Assembly (NCBI GenBank): GCA_027459765.1
Contig: DAIDHD010000006.1
Span: 1-64,000, forward strand
DNA: 64,000 nt
Direction: 5' to 3'
From: Gammaproteobacteria bacterium
GTDB lineage: Bacteria; Pseudomonadota; Gammaproteobacteria; Steroidobacterales; Steroidobacteraceae
Shown here piece after piece: positions 46,864 through 55,341 of this stretch. The number at the start of each line of letters is the position of its first letter. Positions within the stretch are counted from its first letter, which is position 1. Below the pieces are notes generated by a model. That model ran no database searches and had not been told where the DNA came from. It was given only the letters and a program-made list of their open reading frames with translations. Both the position numbers and the translations under genes were made by a program.

Positions 46864-47586
46864 GTGGCCGCGCTGTTCGTCTCCGACCTGCACCTCGACG
46901 CGATCCGCCCGCGGGTCGACGAACAGTTCCTGAAGTTCCTCGCCGGCGAGGCCCGCGACGCCGATGCCTTGTACGTTCTCGGCGACCTTTTCGAGTCGTG
47001 GGTCGGTGACGACTGCCCGGCGGGCTCCCAGGACGCCATCGTCGCGGGACTCGCGGCGCTCACCGCGGCGGGAGTGCCCTGCTTCGTCATGCACGGCAAT
47101 CGCGATTTCCTGCTGGGCGATGACTTCTGCGCCCGCACCGGCGCGCGACTGCTGCCCGATCCGACCCTGCTGACCCTGTACGGCGAACGGGTGCTCGTGA
47201 TGCACGGCGACGCGCTCTGCAGCGACGACGCCGCCTATCAGCGGCTTCGCGCCACCGTGCGCGACCGGGAATGGCAGCGCCGCTTCCTCGCCCTGCCGCG
47301 CGCGGCGCGCGAGACGCTGGCGGGGGCCGCACGCCACGGCAGCCGCGCACACACCGCGACGCTCGGCGAGGTCATCAGCGACGTGAGTCCGGCGAGCGTT
47401 GCGCTCGCACTGCGCGGCGCCGGCTGTTCGGTGCTCCTGCACGGCCACACGCACCGACCCGCGATCCACACCTTCGAGGTGGACGGCCGGCCGTGCACGC
47501 GCATCGTGCTCGGCGACTGGTTCACGCAGGGCAGCGTGCTGCGCTGGGACGCGAGCGGCCCGGAGCTCAAGTTTCTGCCGCGCTAG
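46864..47586 (+). CDS. lpxH: UDP-2,3-diacylglucosamine diphosphatase
   Basis: Lipid A pathway enzyme, hydrolysing UDP-2,3-diacylglucosamine to lipid X at the inner membrane. The 240 residues are a metallophosphoesterase with the five metal/catalytic blocks: LFVSDLHLD, LGDLFESWVGDD, MHGNRDFLLG, VMHGDALCSDD and LHGHTHRPAIH. The GTG start lies 7 bp after the cyclophilin stop. Its last 20 bp overlap the convergent miaE end. Confidence 0.94.
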   Translation: MAALFVSDLHLDAIRPRVDEQFLKFLAGEARDADALYVLGDLFESWVGDDCPAGSQDAIVAGLAALTAAGVPCFVMHGNRDFLLGDDFCARTGARLLPDPTLLTLYGERVLVMHGDALCSDDAAYQRLRATVRDREWQRRFLALPRAARETLAGAARHGSRAHTATLGEVISDVSPASVALALRGAGCSVLLHGHTHRPAIHTFEVDGRPCTRIVLGDWFTQGSVLRWDASGPELKFLPR

Positions 47587-48199
47587 GCGCCGGCGGCCCC
47601 GAGTGGAAGCGGAACACCGGGTCGTCCTCCCCAATCAGCTCCGCCTCGCGCCGGGCGAATGCCTCGATCCGCGGCCGCAGGTCGACTCCCGCGCGCCGCG
47701 CCGCCCGCTGCGCCAGGTCGAGGTACAGCTCGTAGTGCCGCTCCTCGGCGGCGTGCAGCCCCGCGAAGAATCCCGCGAGCGGCTCGCCGATGTGCGGGGC
47801 CAGCGCCGCAAAGCGCTCGCAGGAGCGCGCCTCGATGAACGCGCCGCAAATCATCAGGTCCACCTCGCGCTGCGGTTCGGCGCGTGCCACCAGCCGGCGC
47901 AGGCCCTCGGCGTAGCGTCCGGGAGCGAGCCGCTGCGGTTCGACCCGCAGCGTGCGCATGAGCTTCGCCACCTGTTCGTAGTGGCGCAGCTCCTCGCGGG
48001 CCAGCCGCGACAGCCGCTGGGTGAGGTCGAGATCCTCCGCGTAGGCGAACATCAGCGCGAGCGCGGTGGACGCCGCCTTCTTCTCACAGTTGGCGTGGTC
48101 GACGAGCAGCACGTCGCGCCGGCGGCAGGCCGCCTCGATCCAGCGCTGCGGAGTGGGGAGGCACAGCAACGGGTGCGCCGGCCGCGGGTTCGCGTTCAC
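47567..48199 (-). CDS. miaE: tRNA-(ms2io6A37) hydroxylase MiaE
   Basis: Di-iron monooxygenase that hydroxylates the isopentenyl group of ms2i6A37 in tRNA. The 210 residues form a four-helix bundle with carboxylate/His ligands in CEKKAASTALALM, AREELRHYEQV, GAFIEARSCERF and AAEERHYELYLDLA, matching the family pattern of two E-x2-H units. The GTG start overlaps the stop of the upstream kinase gene by four bases, so it is translationally coupled to it. miaA/miaB are not in the window. Confidence 0.92.
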   Translation of the reverse strand: MNANPRPAHPLLCLPTPQRWIEAACRRRDVLLVDHANCEKKAASTALALMFAYAEDLDLTQRLSRLAREELRHYEQVAKLMRTLRVEPQRLAPGRYAEGLRRLVARAEPQREVDLMICGAFIEARSCERFAALAPHIGEPLAGFFAGLHAAEERHYELYLDLAQRAARRAGVDLRPRIEAFARREAELIGEDDPVFRFHSGPPAPSAAET

Positions 48200-49425
48200 G
48201 CCGGCACCGGCAGCGACCCCAGGGCTGCGAGCAGTTCACGCGCCGACTGGTAGCGATCCTGTGGCGCCTTGGCGAGGAGCCGCGCCACCACCGGCGCGAA
48301 CGGCGCGGCGCGCGCCGGCAGCGGCGGCGGCTCGGCGCGCTTGTGTTTATAGATCACTTCCATCGCCGTCGACCCCGTGAACGGCTTACGCCCGGCGAGC
48401 ATCTCGTAGAACACCACCCCGAGGCTGTACAGGTCGCTGCGCGCGTCGATGTCCTCGGCGTGCCCCTGCTCGGGGCTCATGTAATAGGGCGTGCCGAAGA
48501 TCTCGCGCGTGCCGGTGAGCTCGGCGTCGAGCTCGCTCGCCTTGGCGAGCCCGAAATCGATCAGGCACAGCGAGCCATCCGTGCGCAGCATGACGTTGGC
48601 CGGCTTCAAGTCCCGGTGCAGCACGCCCACCGAGTGGATGGCGTCGAGCGCGCCGGCGATCTGGCGCAGGTAGTCGACGGCGGCGGCCACCGACACCGGC
48701 GCCTTCATGCGCTGGCGCAGGTCGCCGGCCGGAAAGTGCTCCATGGCGATGTAGGCGTGGTCGTCGGCGACGCCGAGATCGTAGATCTGCACGATGTTGC
48801 GGTGGTGCAGCTGCGCGACGATCTCGTACTCCTGCAGGAAGCGGTCGAAGTTGACCAGCCGCTCCGACACGTCCGGGACCTGGCTGAACACCTTGAGCAC
48901 CACCAGCGTGCCGGCGCGCTCGCTCTCGGCGAGGAAGATCTTGCACATGCCGCCGCTGCCGATCTGGCGGATGCAGCGGTGGCCGCGAATCATCACCGTG
49001 CCGAAGCGGTAGCGGCGCTCGTAGTCTGGGCGGCTGCGGTTCATGGCGAGCCGCGCACGCTGCTCGCGGGCGGCGTCCTCCAGCATGCGCACGAAACGCT
49101 CGCGGTCCAGGCGGCGGCCGTAGAGCCGCGCCAGGCCCGGCACGGCCGGGTGCTCCGGCGCCGGGGCATCGTCCAGCATCACCAGCAGCACCGGCGCGAA
49201 GTCCGGCCGCGAGGCGAAATTGACGGCGAGCGACTCGAGCGCGGGCGAGCGCGCCTCGCCTATCAGCACGACCGCGTCGAAGCCGGCCGCGCTGTACTCG
49301 GAATCGAGCACCGGATCGGCGCCGAGATCGTGCTCGACCACCAACGCCTCCGGCCACTCGATCTCGGCATGCTTGCGGATCAGCAGGCGGCAGTCGGCAC
49401 GGTCGCCGATGGCGAGAATGCGCAC
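48196..49425 (-). CDS. Ser/Thr protein kinase with N-terminal pseudo-receiver
   Basis: A eukaryotic-type kinase of 409 residues with no membrane segment. The N-terminal 130 residues fold like a receiver (RILAIGDRADCRLLIRKH, FDAVVLIGEAR), but the phospho-Asp position is Gly (VVLIG), so it cannot be phosphorylated in the usual way. The kinase domain (about 150-405) has the Gly loop IGSGGMCKIFL, Lys in LVVLKVFSQ, catalytic loop LHRDLKPANVML, DFGLAKA and GTPYYMSPEQ, all intact. GTG 49425; stop overlaps miaE. Target unknown. It lies 19 bp after purF, so it may belong to that transcript. Confidence 0.92.
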   Translation of the reverse strand: MRILAIGDRADCRLLIRKHAEIEWPEALVVEHDLGADPVLDSEYSAAGFDAVVLIGEARSPALESLAVNFASRPDFAPVLLVMLDDAPAPEHPAVPGLARLYGRRLDRERFVRMLEDAAREQRARLAMNRSRPDYERRYRFGTVMIRGHRCIRQIGSGGMCKIFLAESERAGTLVVLKVFSQVPDVSERLVNFDRFLQEYEIVAQLHHRNIVQIYDLGVADDHAYIAMEHFPAGDLRQRMKAPVSVAAAVDYLRQIAGALDAIHSVGVLHRDLKPANVMLRTDGSLCLIDFGLAKASELDAELTGTREIFGTPYYMSPEQGHAEDIDARSDLYSLGVVFYEMLAGRKPFTGSTAMEVIYKHKRAEPPPLPARAAPFAPVVARLLAKAPQDRYQSARELLAALGSLPVPA

Positions 49426-49444
49426 CCGGTGCGACCCCGTGGGG

Positions 49445-50956
49445 CTACAAGACGCGTACCGACTTCAGCGACCTTCCGCCACCGTCGCGGCGGCGCTGTT
49501 TCGCCTCGTCGGAACGCTCCGCCTGCAGGCGCGCCAGGTATTCCGCGGTCACGTCGCCGGTGACGTACTCGCCGGAGAAGCAGGAGGTGTCGAAGTCCTC
49601 GATCTTGGCGTTGTCGTGGCGCACGGCGTGCACCAGATCCTCGAGGTCCTGGTAGATGAGCCAGTCGGCGCCGATCATGGCCTGCACCTCCTCGATCGAA
49701 CGGTCGGCGGCGACCAGTTCGGAGGCGTTCGGCATGTCGATGCCGTAGACGTTCGGATAGCGCACCGGCGGCGCGGCCGAGGCGAAGTAGACCCGCTTGG
49801 CGCCGGCCTCGCGCGCCATGTCGATGATCTGCGCGGAGGTCGTGCCGCGCACGATCGAGTCGTCCACCAGCAGCACGTTCTTGCCGCGGAACTCGAGGTC
49901 GATCGCGTTCAACTTGCTGCGCACCGACTTGGAGCGCTGTTCCTGGCCGGGCATGATGAAGGTGCGGCCAATGTAGCGGTTCTTGATGAACCCTTCGCGG
50001 TACTTCACGCCGAGAAGCTGCGCCACCTGCACCGCGCAGGTGCGGCTCGTGTCCGGGATCGGGATCACCACGTCTATGTCCTGGTCCGGCCGCTCGCGCT
50101 TGATCTTCTCGGCGAGGTGCTCGCCCATGCGAAGCCGCGCCTTGTACACCGAGATGTTGTCGATGATCGAGTCCGGCCGCGCGAAGTAGACGTACTCGAA
50201 GATGCAGGGCGTGTGCCGCACCATGGCCACGCACTGCTGCGCGTAGAAGCGGCCCTGCTCGTCGATGAACACCGCCTCGCCGGGCGCCACGTCGCGCACC
50301 ATCTTGAAACCCAGCATGTCGAGCGCCACGCTCTCGGAGGCGAGCATCCACTCGCTGCCCTTCTTGGTGTCGCGCTTGCCGATCACCAGCGGCCGAATGC
50401 CGTTCGGGTCGCGAAAGCCGAGCACGCCGTGGCCGATGACCATCGCCACCACCGCGTAGCCGCCGCGGCAGCGGCGGTACACCGCATTGACCGCCGCGAA
50501 CACGTCCGCAGGCGTGACACGCGGCGTGCCCACACGCTGCAATTCGGAGGCGAGCACGTTGAGCAGCACCTCCGAGTCGCTGCTGGTGTTGAGGTGGCGC
50601 CGTTCCTCACGCACCAGCACTTCGGTGAGCTCGCGGGCGTTGGTGAGATTGCCGTTGTGGCCGAGACAGATGCCGTAGGGCGCATTGACGTAGAACGGCT
50701 GCGCCTCGTTGGCCCCGTCGGCGCCGGCGGTGGGATAGCGGACGTGGCCGATCCCGACGTTGCCCTTGAGCTTGACCATGTGCTTTTGCTGGAACACGTC
50801 GCGCACCAGCCCCGCGTCCTTGCGCATGTACAGTGCGCCATCCTCGGCCGTCATGATGCCGGCGGCGTCCTGGCCGCGGTGTTGCAGCACCGTGAGCGCG
50901 TCGTAGATGCGCTGGTTGACCGCTTCGACTCCGACCATGCCGACGATTCCGCACAT
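49445..50956 (-). CDS. purF: Amidophosphoribosyltransferase
   Basis: First committed step of purine synthesis, making phosphoribosylamine from PRPP and glutamine. The 503-residue protein begins MCGIVGMVG, with Cys2 the N-terminal glutaminase nucleophile after Met removal. The glutaminase half includes HVRYPTAG and GHNGNLTN; the phosphoribosyltransferase half has the PRPP loop [18 protein letters not shown] 50956 has GGAGG five bases upstream; the track ORF to 51130 is too long. It follows cvpA by 41 bp in the classic gammaproteobacterial order. Confidence 0.96.
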   Translation of the reverse strand: MCGIVGMVGVEAVNQRIYDALTVLQHRGQDAAGIMTAEDGALYMRKDAGLVRDVFQQKHMVKLKGNVGIGHVRYPTAGADGANEAQPFYVNAPYGICLGHNGNLTNARELTEVLVREERRHLNTSSDSEVLLNVLASELQRVGTPRVTPADVFAAVNAVYRRCRGGYAVVAMVIGHGVLGFRDPNGIRPLVIGKRDTKKGSEWMLASESVALDMLGFKMVRDVAPGEAVFIDEQGRFYAQQCVAMVRHTPCIFEYVYFARPDSIIDNISVYKARLRMGEHLAEKIKRERPDQDIDVVIPIPDTSRTCAVQVAQLLGVKYREGFIKNRYIGRTFIMPGQEQRSKSVRSKLNAIDLEFRGKNVLLVDDSIVRGTTSAQIIDMAREAGAKRVYFASAAPPVRYPNVYGIDMPNASELVAADRSIEEVQAMIGADWLIYQDLEDLVHAVRHDNAKIEDFDTSCFSGEYVTGDVTAEYLARLQAERSDEAKQRRRDGGGRSLKSVRVL

Positions 50957-50997
50957 GAGGACCTCCGATGCCGGGCCACCCCCGACGGGGCGCGCCG

Positions 50998-51519
50998 CTA
51001 GCGCAACCGACCCTTCAATCCGCTCAACCGCTCGAGCTTCGACCAAGGCTCGCCGTGTTCGCCCACCATGGCCCGCAGCCAGTCGCCCATGGCCTCGCCA
51101 TAGGGCATGAGCTTGGCCCGTCCCCACCACGCCTCGTGGTTGAGGTGGAGCAGCTCACCGCCGATCACCAGCAGCCCCACCAGCACCGCGCCCCGCACCA
51201 GGCCGAACAGGAGGCCCATGCCGCGGTCGAGCGCGCCGAGGCCGGCGCTGTTCATGAAGTGCCCGAGCAGCAGGCCGACCAGCCAGCCCGTCAGCAGCAC
51301 CGCCACCAGCACCGCGAGACGCGCCACCCAGGGAGCCACCGGCGGCTCGGCGAGCACGCCGCCGAGGTGCGGCTGTACCAGCGGACCGAACTGCCACGCC
51401 GCCCACACGCCGCCGACCCAGAAAGCCACCGAAACGGCCTCGCGTACGAAGCCCCGCAAGATCCCGACCAGGGTGGAACCCGCCACCACGAGCACTATTC
51501 CGACGTCGACCCCGGTCAA
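50998..51519 (-). CDS. cvpA: CvpA-family membrane protein
   Basis: Inner-membrane protein of 173 residues, the colicin-V-production family, whose molecular role is unclear. About four hydrophobic helices are visible: [54 protein letters not shown] and [18 protein letters not shown], with the conserved RGFVRE after the first. The start is TTG 51519, with AGGGGG upstream; no ATG or GTG is better placed. It lies between dedD and purF as usual. Confidence 0.9.
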   Translation of the reverse strand: MTGVDVGIVLVVAGSTLVGILRGFVREAVSVAFWVGGVWAAWQFGPLVQPHLGGVLAEPPVAPWVARLAVLVAVLLTGWLVGLLLGHFMNSAGLGALDRGMGLLFGLVRGAVLVGLLVIGGELLHLNHEAWWGRAKLMPYGEAMGDWLRAMVGEHGEPWSKLERLSGLKGRLR

Positions 51520-51624
51520 TCAACCCCCTGCGGATGGGCGCGCCGTCGCGCCTGAACTGTGGCGCGAATTCTACAGGACCCGAGGCACGGCCGGCCGTGA
51601 ATCCCTAGACACATTGACGAAGAG

Positions 51625-52317
51625 TCAGGGCGGTACGACGGTCGCGGCGTGGCCCTTGGCCTTGAGCCTCGCCGCCAGCCGTTCGGCGGCAGACCGATCC
51701 GGAAGCGGCGCCGCGCGCACCCGATAGCGCGCCGCGCTGCCGCTGCCGACCGCGGACACCGACACCGCCACGCCCTGGCTGCGCACCTGGCGCGCCAGGC
51801 GCTCGGCGTTGGCACGGCTCGCAAAGCTGCCGAGCTGGACGATCCAGTGGCCGTGGGCGGCCGCCGTGGGCACCCCTCGGGCCTCTACATGAGGGGGTGC
51901 GGGCCGGCTTTCAACCGCCACGGGCGCCGCGTGCGGGGCTACGGTGGGCATCGCGGGCACCGGCACGGGATCGGCCGGCGCGGCGGCGGTGGCGGCTGAC
52001 GCTGCCGTCGTCGTCGGCGCCATCGCGGGCGCTGCGACCGTCGACGCTGCAACAGCCGACGCTGCGACCGCCGACGCTGCGACCGTCGACGCTGCGACCG
52101 CCGACGCCGCGTCGGCCTCCGCCGGGGCGCTCGCGGTCGCGCCGGTGGCGACATCGACGGTCACGGTGCGCATGGGCTCGACCGCCACCACGGAGGCGCT
52201 CGCCGCCGGTGCCGGTGGCGAGCGGGGCGGCCCGGACAGCAGCGCCGGCGCGACCACGACCACCAGCACCACGAGAATCGTGGCGCCGATCAGGCGCTCC
52301 TTGAGGCGGCGATCCAT
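51625..52317 (-). CDS. dedD: SPOR-domain cell-division protein DedD-like
   Basis: Inner-membrane protein with a periplasmic SPOR domain that binds denuded peptidoglycan at the septum. The 230 residues comprise a short cytoplasmic start (DRRLKERL), one membrane helix (IGATILVVLVVVVAPALL), a low-complexity Ala/Val/Ser/Thr/Pro linker (about 30-150) with a five-residue repeat, and the C-terminal SPOR domain (about 155-230, WIVQLGSFASRANAERLARQ). Position between folC and cvpA is conserved. The linker repeat is 15-bp tandem DNA, so its length may vary among strains. Confidence 0.9.
   Translation of the reverse strand: MDRRLKERLIGATILVVLVVVVAPALLSGPPRSPPAPAASASVVAVEPMRTVTVDVATGATASAPAEADAASAVAASTVAASAVAASAVAASTVAAPAMAPTTTAASAATAAAPADPVPVPAMPTVAPHAAPVAVESRPAPPHVEARGVPTAAAHGHWIVQLGSFASRANAERLARQVRSQGVAVSVSAVGSGSAARYRVRAAPLPDRSAAERLAARLKAKGHAATVVPP
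52031..52105. repeat. 15-bp tandem repeat inside dedD linker
   Basis: Five consecutive 15-bp units of the type GCTGCGACCG(T/C)CGAC, four nearly identical and one (52046-52060) with two or three substitutions, encode a repeated A-A/S-x-V-A pentapeptide on the minus strand. Being a multiple of three, expansions or losses would not shift the frame. Confidence 0.88.
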
Positions 52318-52359
52318 GAATGCGGGTTCTCGAGCGGGGTGAGCAGCGGGGGTCGGCGC

Positions 52360-53667
52360 TCAAGTATATGCGGGCAGCGATCCCGGCGGCAGCAGACCAC
52401 GCTCCTCGAGCCAGTCGAGCGCAGGCCCGACGCTGTGGAAGGAGCCGAACACCACGATCCGGTCGGCGGGCGTGGCGGCCGCCAGGGCCGCCGCGCACGC
52501 CGCCGCGATGCCGGCCGCGGCGTGCGTCGGCACGCCGCGGATTCCCATGCGGGCCGCGAGCTGCGCCGCGCTCGTGCCGCGGGCGCCGTCGGTGTCCGCC
52601 AGCCACCAGGCGTCGATACGATCGGCCAGGGCGCTGGCGATGCCCGCGGCATCCTTGTCGGCGAGGATGCCGCACACCGCGAGCGTGCGTCCGCGCGCGG
52701 GCAAGGCGCCCAGGTTCTCGGCCAGCACCTGCGCGGCCGCCGGGTTGTGCGCGACGTCGAGGATCCAGGTGGGCGCGGTCTCATCGGCGGGCGGAATCAC
52801 CTGGAAGCGGCCGGGCAGCCGCACCTCGATGAGGCCGCGCGCGATGGCGGACGCAGGCAGCGGCCGCGGCAGCGCCGGCAACTCCTCGAGCGCGGCGATG
52901 GCGGCGGCCGCGTTGGCGATCTGGGTCGCGCCGTAGAGCGCCGGCCGCGGCAGCGCCTCGAGGTGCCAGCGCGGGCCGTCGTAGCGCCAGGTATCGCCGC
53001 TTCGGGTCGCCACGAAATCGGCGCCGGCGCGCTTGAGCCGGGCCCCGACCGCGCTCGCCACCTGCGCGGCGGCTCCGGGGATCGCGGGATCGCCGAGCAC
53101 TGCTGCGCGTCCGGCGCGAAAGATGCCGGCCTTCTCACGCGCGATGTGCTCGAGCGTGGGGCCCAGGTACTCCTGGTGGTCGAGGCCGATGCTCACCACC
53201 ACCGCCACCGTGGGATCCACCGCGTTGACGGCGTCGAGGCGGCCGCCGAGGCCGATTTCGAGCACCCAGGCGTCGAGCCGAGCCTCCTCGAGCACCAGAA
53301 AGGCGGCGATGGCGTTGTATTCGAAGAAGGTGAGCGGAATGGAGCCGCGCGCCGCCTCGATGCGCTCGAACGCCGCGCACAGCTGTGCCGCGCTCACGAA
53401 GCGGTCGCGCAGGCGGATGCGCTCGCGGTAATCGCGCAGGTGCGGCGAGGTGAACGTGCCCACGGCGAGACCGGCCGCCGCCAGCATCGACGCGGCGTAG
53501 GCGGTCACCGAGCCCTTGCCGTTAGTGCCCGCGACGGTGATCACCGGGGTCGAGGGCTGCCGCCAGCCGAGCCGCGCGAGCACGGCACGCAGGCGGTCGA
53601 GACCCAGATCGATGGGGTCGGGATGCACCCGTGATTGGTGCTCCAACCACTCCTCGAGCGTGCGCAT
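52360..53667 (-). CDS. folC: Folylpolyglutamate / dihydrofolate synthase
   Basis: Adds glutamate to dihydropteroate and to tetrahydrofolates. The 435-residue Mur-ligase-fold enzyme has the P-loop ITVAGTNGKGSVTAY, the folate/acid region FTSPHLRDYRERI, FFEYNAIAAFLVL, the metal site VVVSIGLDHQEYLG, and the C-terminal WILDVAHNPAAA and GSFHSVGPAL. ATG 53667 gives the family start RTLEEWLEHQS; the longer track ORF overlaps accD. It lies 17 bp after accD, followed 42 bp later by dedD. Confidence 0.95.
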   Translation of the reverse strand: MRTLEEWLEHQSRVHPDPIDLGLDRLRAVLARLGWRQPSTPVITVAGTNGKGSVTAYAASMLAAAGLAVGTFTSPHLRDYRERIRLRDRFVSAAQLCAAFERIEAARGSIPLTFFEYNAIAAFLVLEEARLDAWVLEIGLGGRLDAVNAVDPTVAVVVSIGLDHQEYLGPTLEHIAREKAGIFRAGRAAVLGDPAIPGAAAQVASAVGARLKRAGADFVATRSGDTWRYDGPRWHLEALPRPALYGATQIANAAAAIAALEELPALPRPLPASAIARGLIEVRLPGRFQVIPPADETAPTWILDVAHNPAAAQVLAENLGALPARGRTLAVCGILADKDAAGIASALADRIDAWWLADTDGARGTSAAQLAARMGIRGVPTHAAAGIAAACAAALAAATPADRIVVFGSFHSVGPALDWLEERGLLPPGSLPAYT

Positions 53668-53684
53668 GCGACGGTGCGCCGGCG

Positions 53685-54548
53685 TCAGGCCGAGGCGGGC
53701 TCCTTGCCCATGAGCAAGCGCAGCATCGCGCCGATGCGGTCGCGCATCTCGCGGCGGTCCACGATCATGTCGATGGCGCCGTGCTCGACCAGGAATTCGC
53801 TGCGCTGGAACCCCTCCGGCAGGGTCTCGCGCACGGTCTGCTGGATGACGCGCGGACCGGCGAATCCGATCAGCGCCTTTGGTTCGGCGATGTTGACGTC
53901 GCCGAGCATCGCCAGGCTCGCCGACACGCCGCCGGTGGTGGGGTCGGTCAGCACCGAGATGTAGGGCAGGCGCGCCTCCGACAGGCGCTTGAGCATCGCA
54001 CTGGTCTTCGCCATCTGCAGCAGCGAGTACAACGCCTCCTGCATGCGCGCGCCGCCGCTCGCGGCGAAGCACACCAGCGGCGTACGGTGCTCCATGCAGT
54101 GCTCCACCGCACGCGCGAACTTCTCGCCCACCACCGAGCCCATGGAGCCGCCGAGGAAGCGGAACTCGAACGCGCACGCCGTCACGTCCAGTCCGTCGAG
54201 CTTGCCCGTCATGACCACCAGCGCATCCCGCTCGCCCGTCTGCTTCTGCGACTGGACGATGCGGTCCTTGTAGCGCTTGGAGTCCTTGAACTTGAGCGGA
54301 TCCTCCGCCTGGACCTTGGCGGCGAGCTCGCGGGTCGTCCCCGGGTCGAAGAACTTGAGCAGCCGCTCGCGCCCGTGGATGCGCATGTGGTGGCTGCACT
54401 TCGGGCAGACGTTGAGATTGCGCTCGATCTCGGCGCGATACAGGACGGCATCGCAGGCCGGACACTTGGTCCACAGGCCTTCGGGAACCGAGCGGGTGCG
54501 CCGCTCGGTCTTGATGCGCGAGGGCACGATGCGTTCGAACCAGGACAT
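53685..54548 (-). CDS. accD: Acetyl-CoA carboxylase carboxyltransferase subunit beta
   Basis: Transfers carboxyl from biotin to acetyl-CoA in fatty acid synthesis, as a complex with AccA. The 287-residue protein has the N-terminal Cys4 zinc ribbon ([11 protein letters not shown]...[10 protein letters not shown]) and the crotonase-type carboxyltransferase fold with [26 protein letters not shown] and [20 protein letters not shown] 54548 gives the family start [11 protein letters not shown]. It lies 10 bp after truA. The trpF gene that often separates truA from accD in related genomes is absent. Confidence 0.96.
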   Translation of the reverse strand: MSWFERIVPSRIKTERRTRSVPEGLWTKCPACDAVLYRAEIERNLNVCPKCSHHMRIHGRERLLKFFDPGTTRELAAKVQAEDPLKFKDSKRYKDRIVQSQKQTGERDALVVMTGKLDGLDVTACAFEFRFLGGSMGSVVGEKFARAVEHCMEHRTPLVCFAASGGARMQEALYSLLQMAKTSAMLKRLSEARLPYISVLTDPTTGGVSASLAMLGDVNIAEPKALIGFAGPRVIQQTVRETLPEGFQRSEFLVEHGAIDMIVDRREMRDRIGAMLRLLMGKEPASA

Positions 54549-54558
54549 CCGCACGATG

Positions 54559-55335
54559 TTACCAAAAGCCGCCGCGGGGCGCTGGAATCGCGAATTGCGG
54601 CGGGTAGTCCACGCGCAGCAGACAGAGCCCGGCCGCCGGCGCCGTCGCACCGGCGTGTCGGCGATCGCGTCCCGCGAGCACGCGAGTCACCGCGGCGACG
54701 GGATCCGCCGCGGCCTGCGCCTCGAGGAGCGTGCCGACGATGTTGCGCACCATGTGGTGCAGGAAGGCGTTCGCCTCGACGTCGAGCCAGACGAGATCGC
54801 CCTCGCGCCATACCGCGATGCGCTCGACGCGGCGCCGGGTGGTCTTCGACTGGCACTCGACGGCGCGGAACGCCGCGAAATCGTGCTCGCCGAGCAGCGC
54901 CTGCGCGGCGGCGTGCATGGCCGCGGCGTCGAGCGGACGGTGGATCCAGGCGCAGCGCCCGTGACGCAGCGCCGAGCGGGTGCTCGCGTTGAGGATGCAG
55001 TAGCGGTAGGCACGGCGCAGTGCCGAGTAGCGGGCGTGAAACCCCGGCGCCGGTTCGCCCGCCCAGGCGATCGACACCGAGTCGGGCAGGCGCGAGTTGG
55101 CGCCGAGCACCCAGGCGCGCGGGCTGCGCGCCGCGCCGGTGTCGAAGTGCACCACCTGGCCGAGCGCGTGCACACCGCGATCGGTGCGCCCGGCGCAGGT
55201 CACGGCCACCGCTTCGCCGGCGACGAAGGACAGCGCCTCCTCGACGCAGTGCTGCACCGAGGGCGCGTGTGCCTGCGCTTGCCAACCGGAATACGACGTA
55301 CCGTCGTACTCGACGATGGCGGCGACGCGCGGCAC
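54559..55335 (-). CDS. truA: tRNA pseudouridine(38-40) synthase TruA
   Basis: Makes pseudouridine at positions 38-40 of the anticodon arm. The 258-residue protein has the N-terminal [17 protein letters not shown], the catalytic Asp in [34 protein letters not shown], and [16 protein letters not shown]. The start is GTG 55335, six bases after the fimV stop, so it is co-transcribed with fimV and accD. Confidence 0.95.
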   Translation of the reverse strand: MPRVAAIVEYDGTSYSGWQAQAHAPSVQHCVEEALSFVAGEAVAVTCAGRTDRGVHALGQVVHFDTGAARSPRAWVLGANSRLPDSVSIAWAGEPAPGFHARYSALRRAYRYCILNASTRSALRHGRCAWIHRPLDAAAMHAAAQALLGEHDFAAFRAVECQSKTTRRRVERIAVWREGDLVWLDVEANAFLHHMVRNIVGTLLEAQAAADPVAAVTRVLAGRDRRHAGATAPAAGLCLLRVDYPPQFAIPAPRGGFW

Positions 55336-55341
55336 CGGCGC

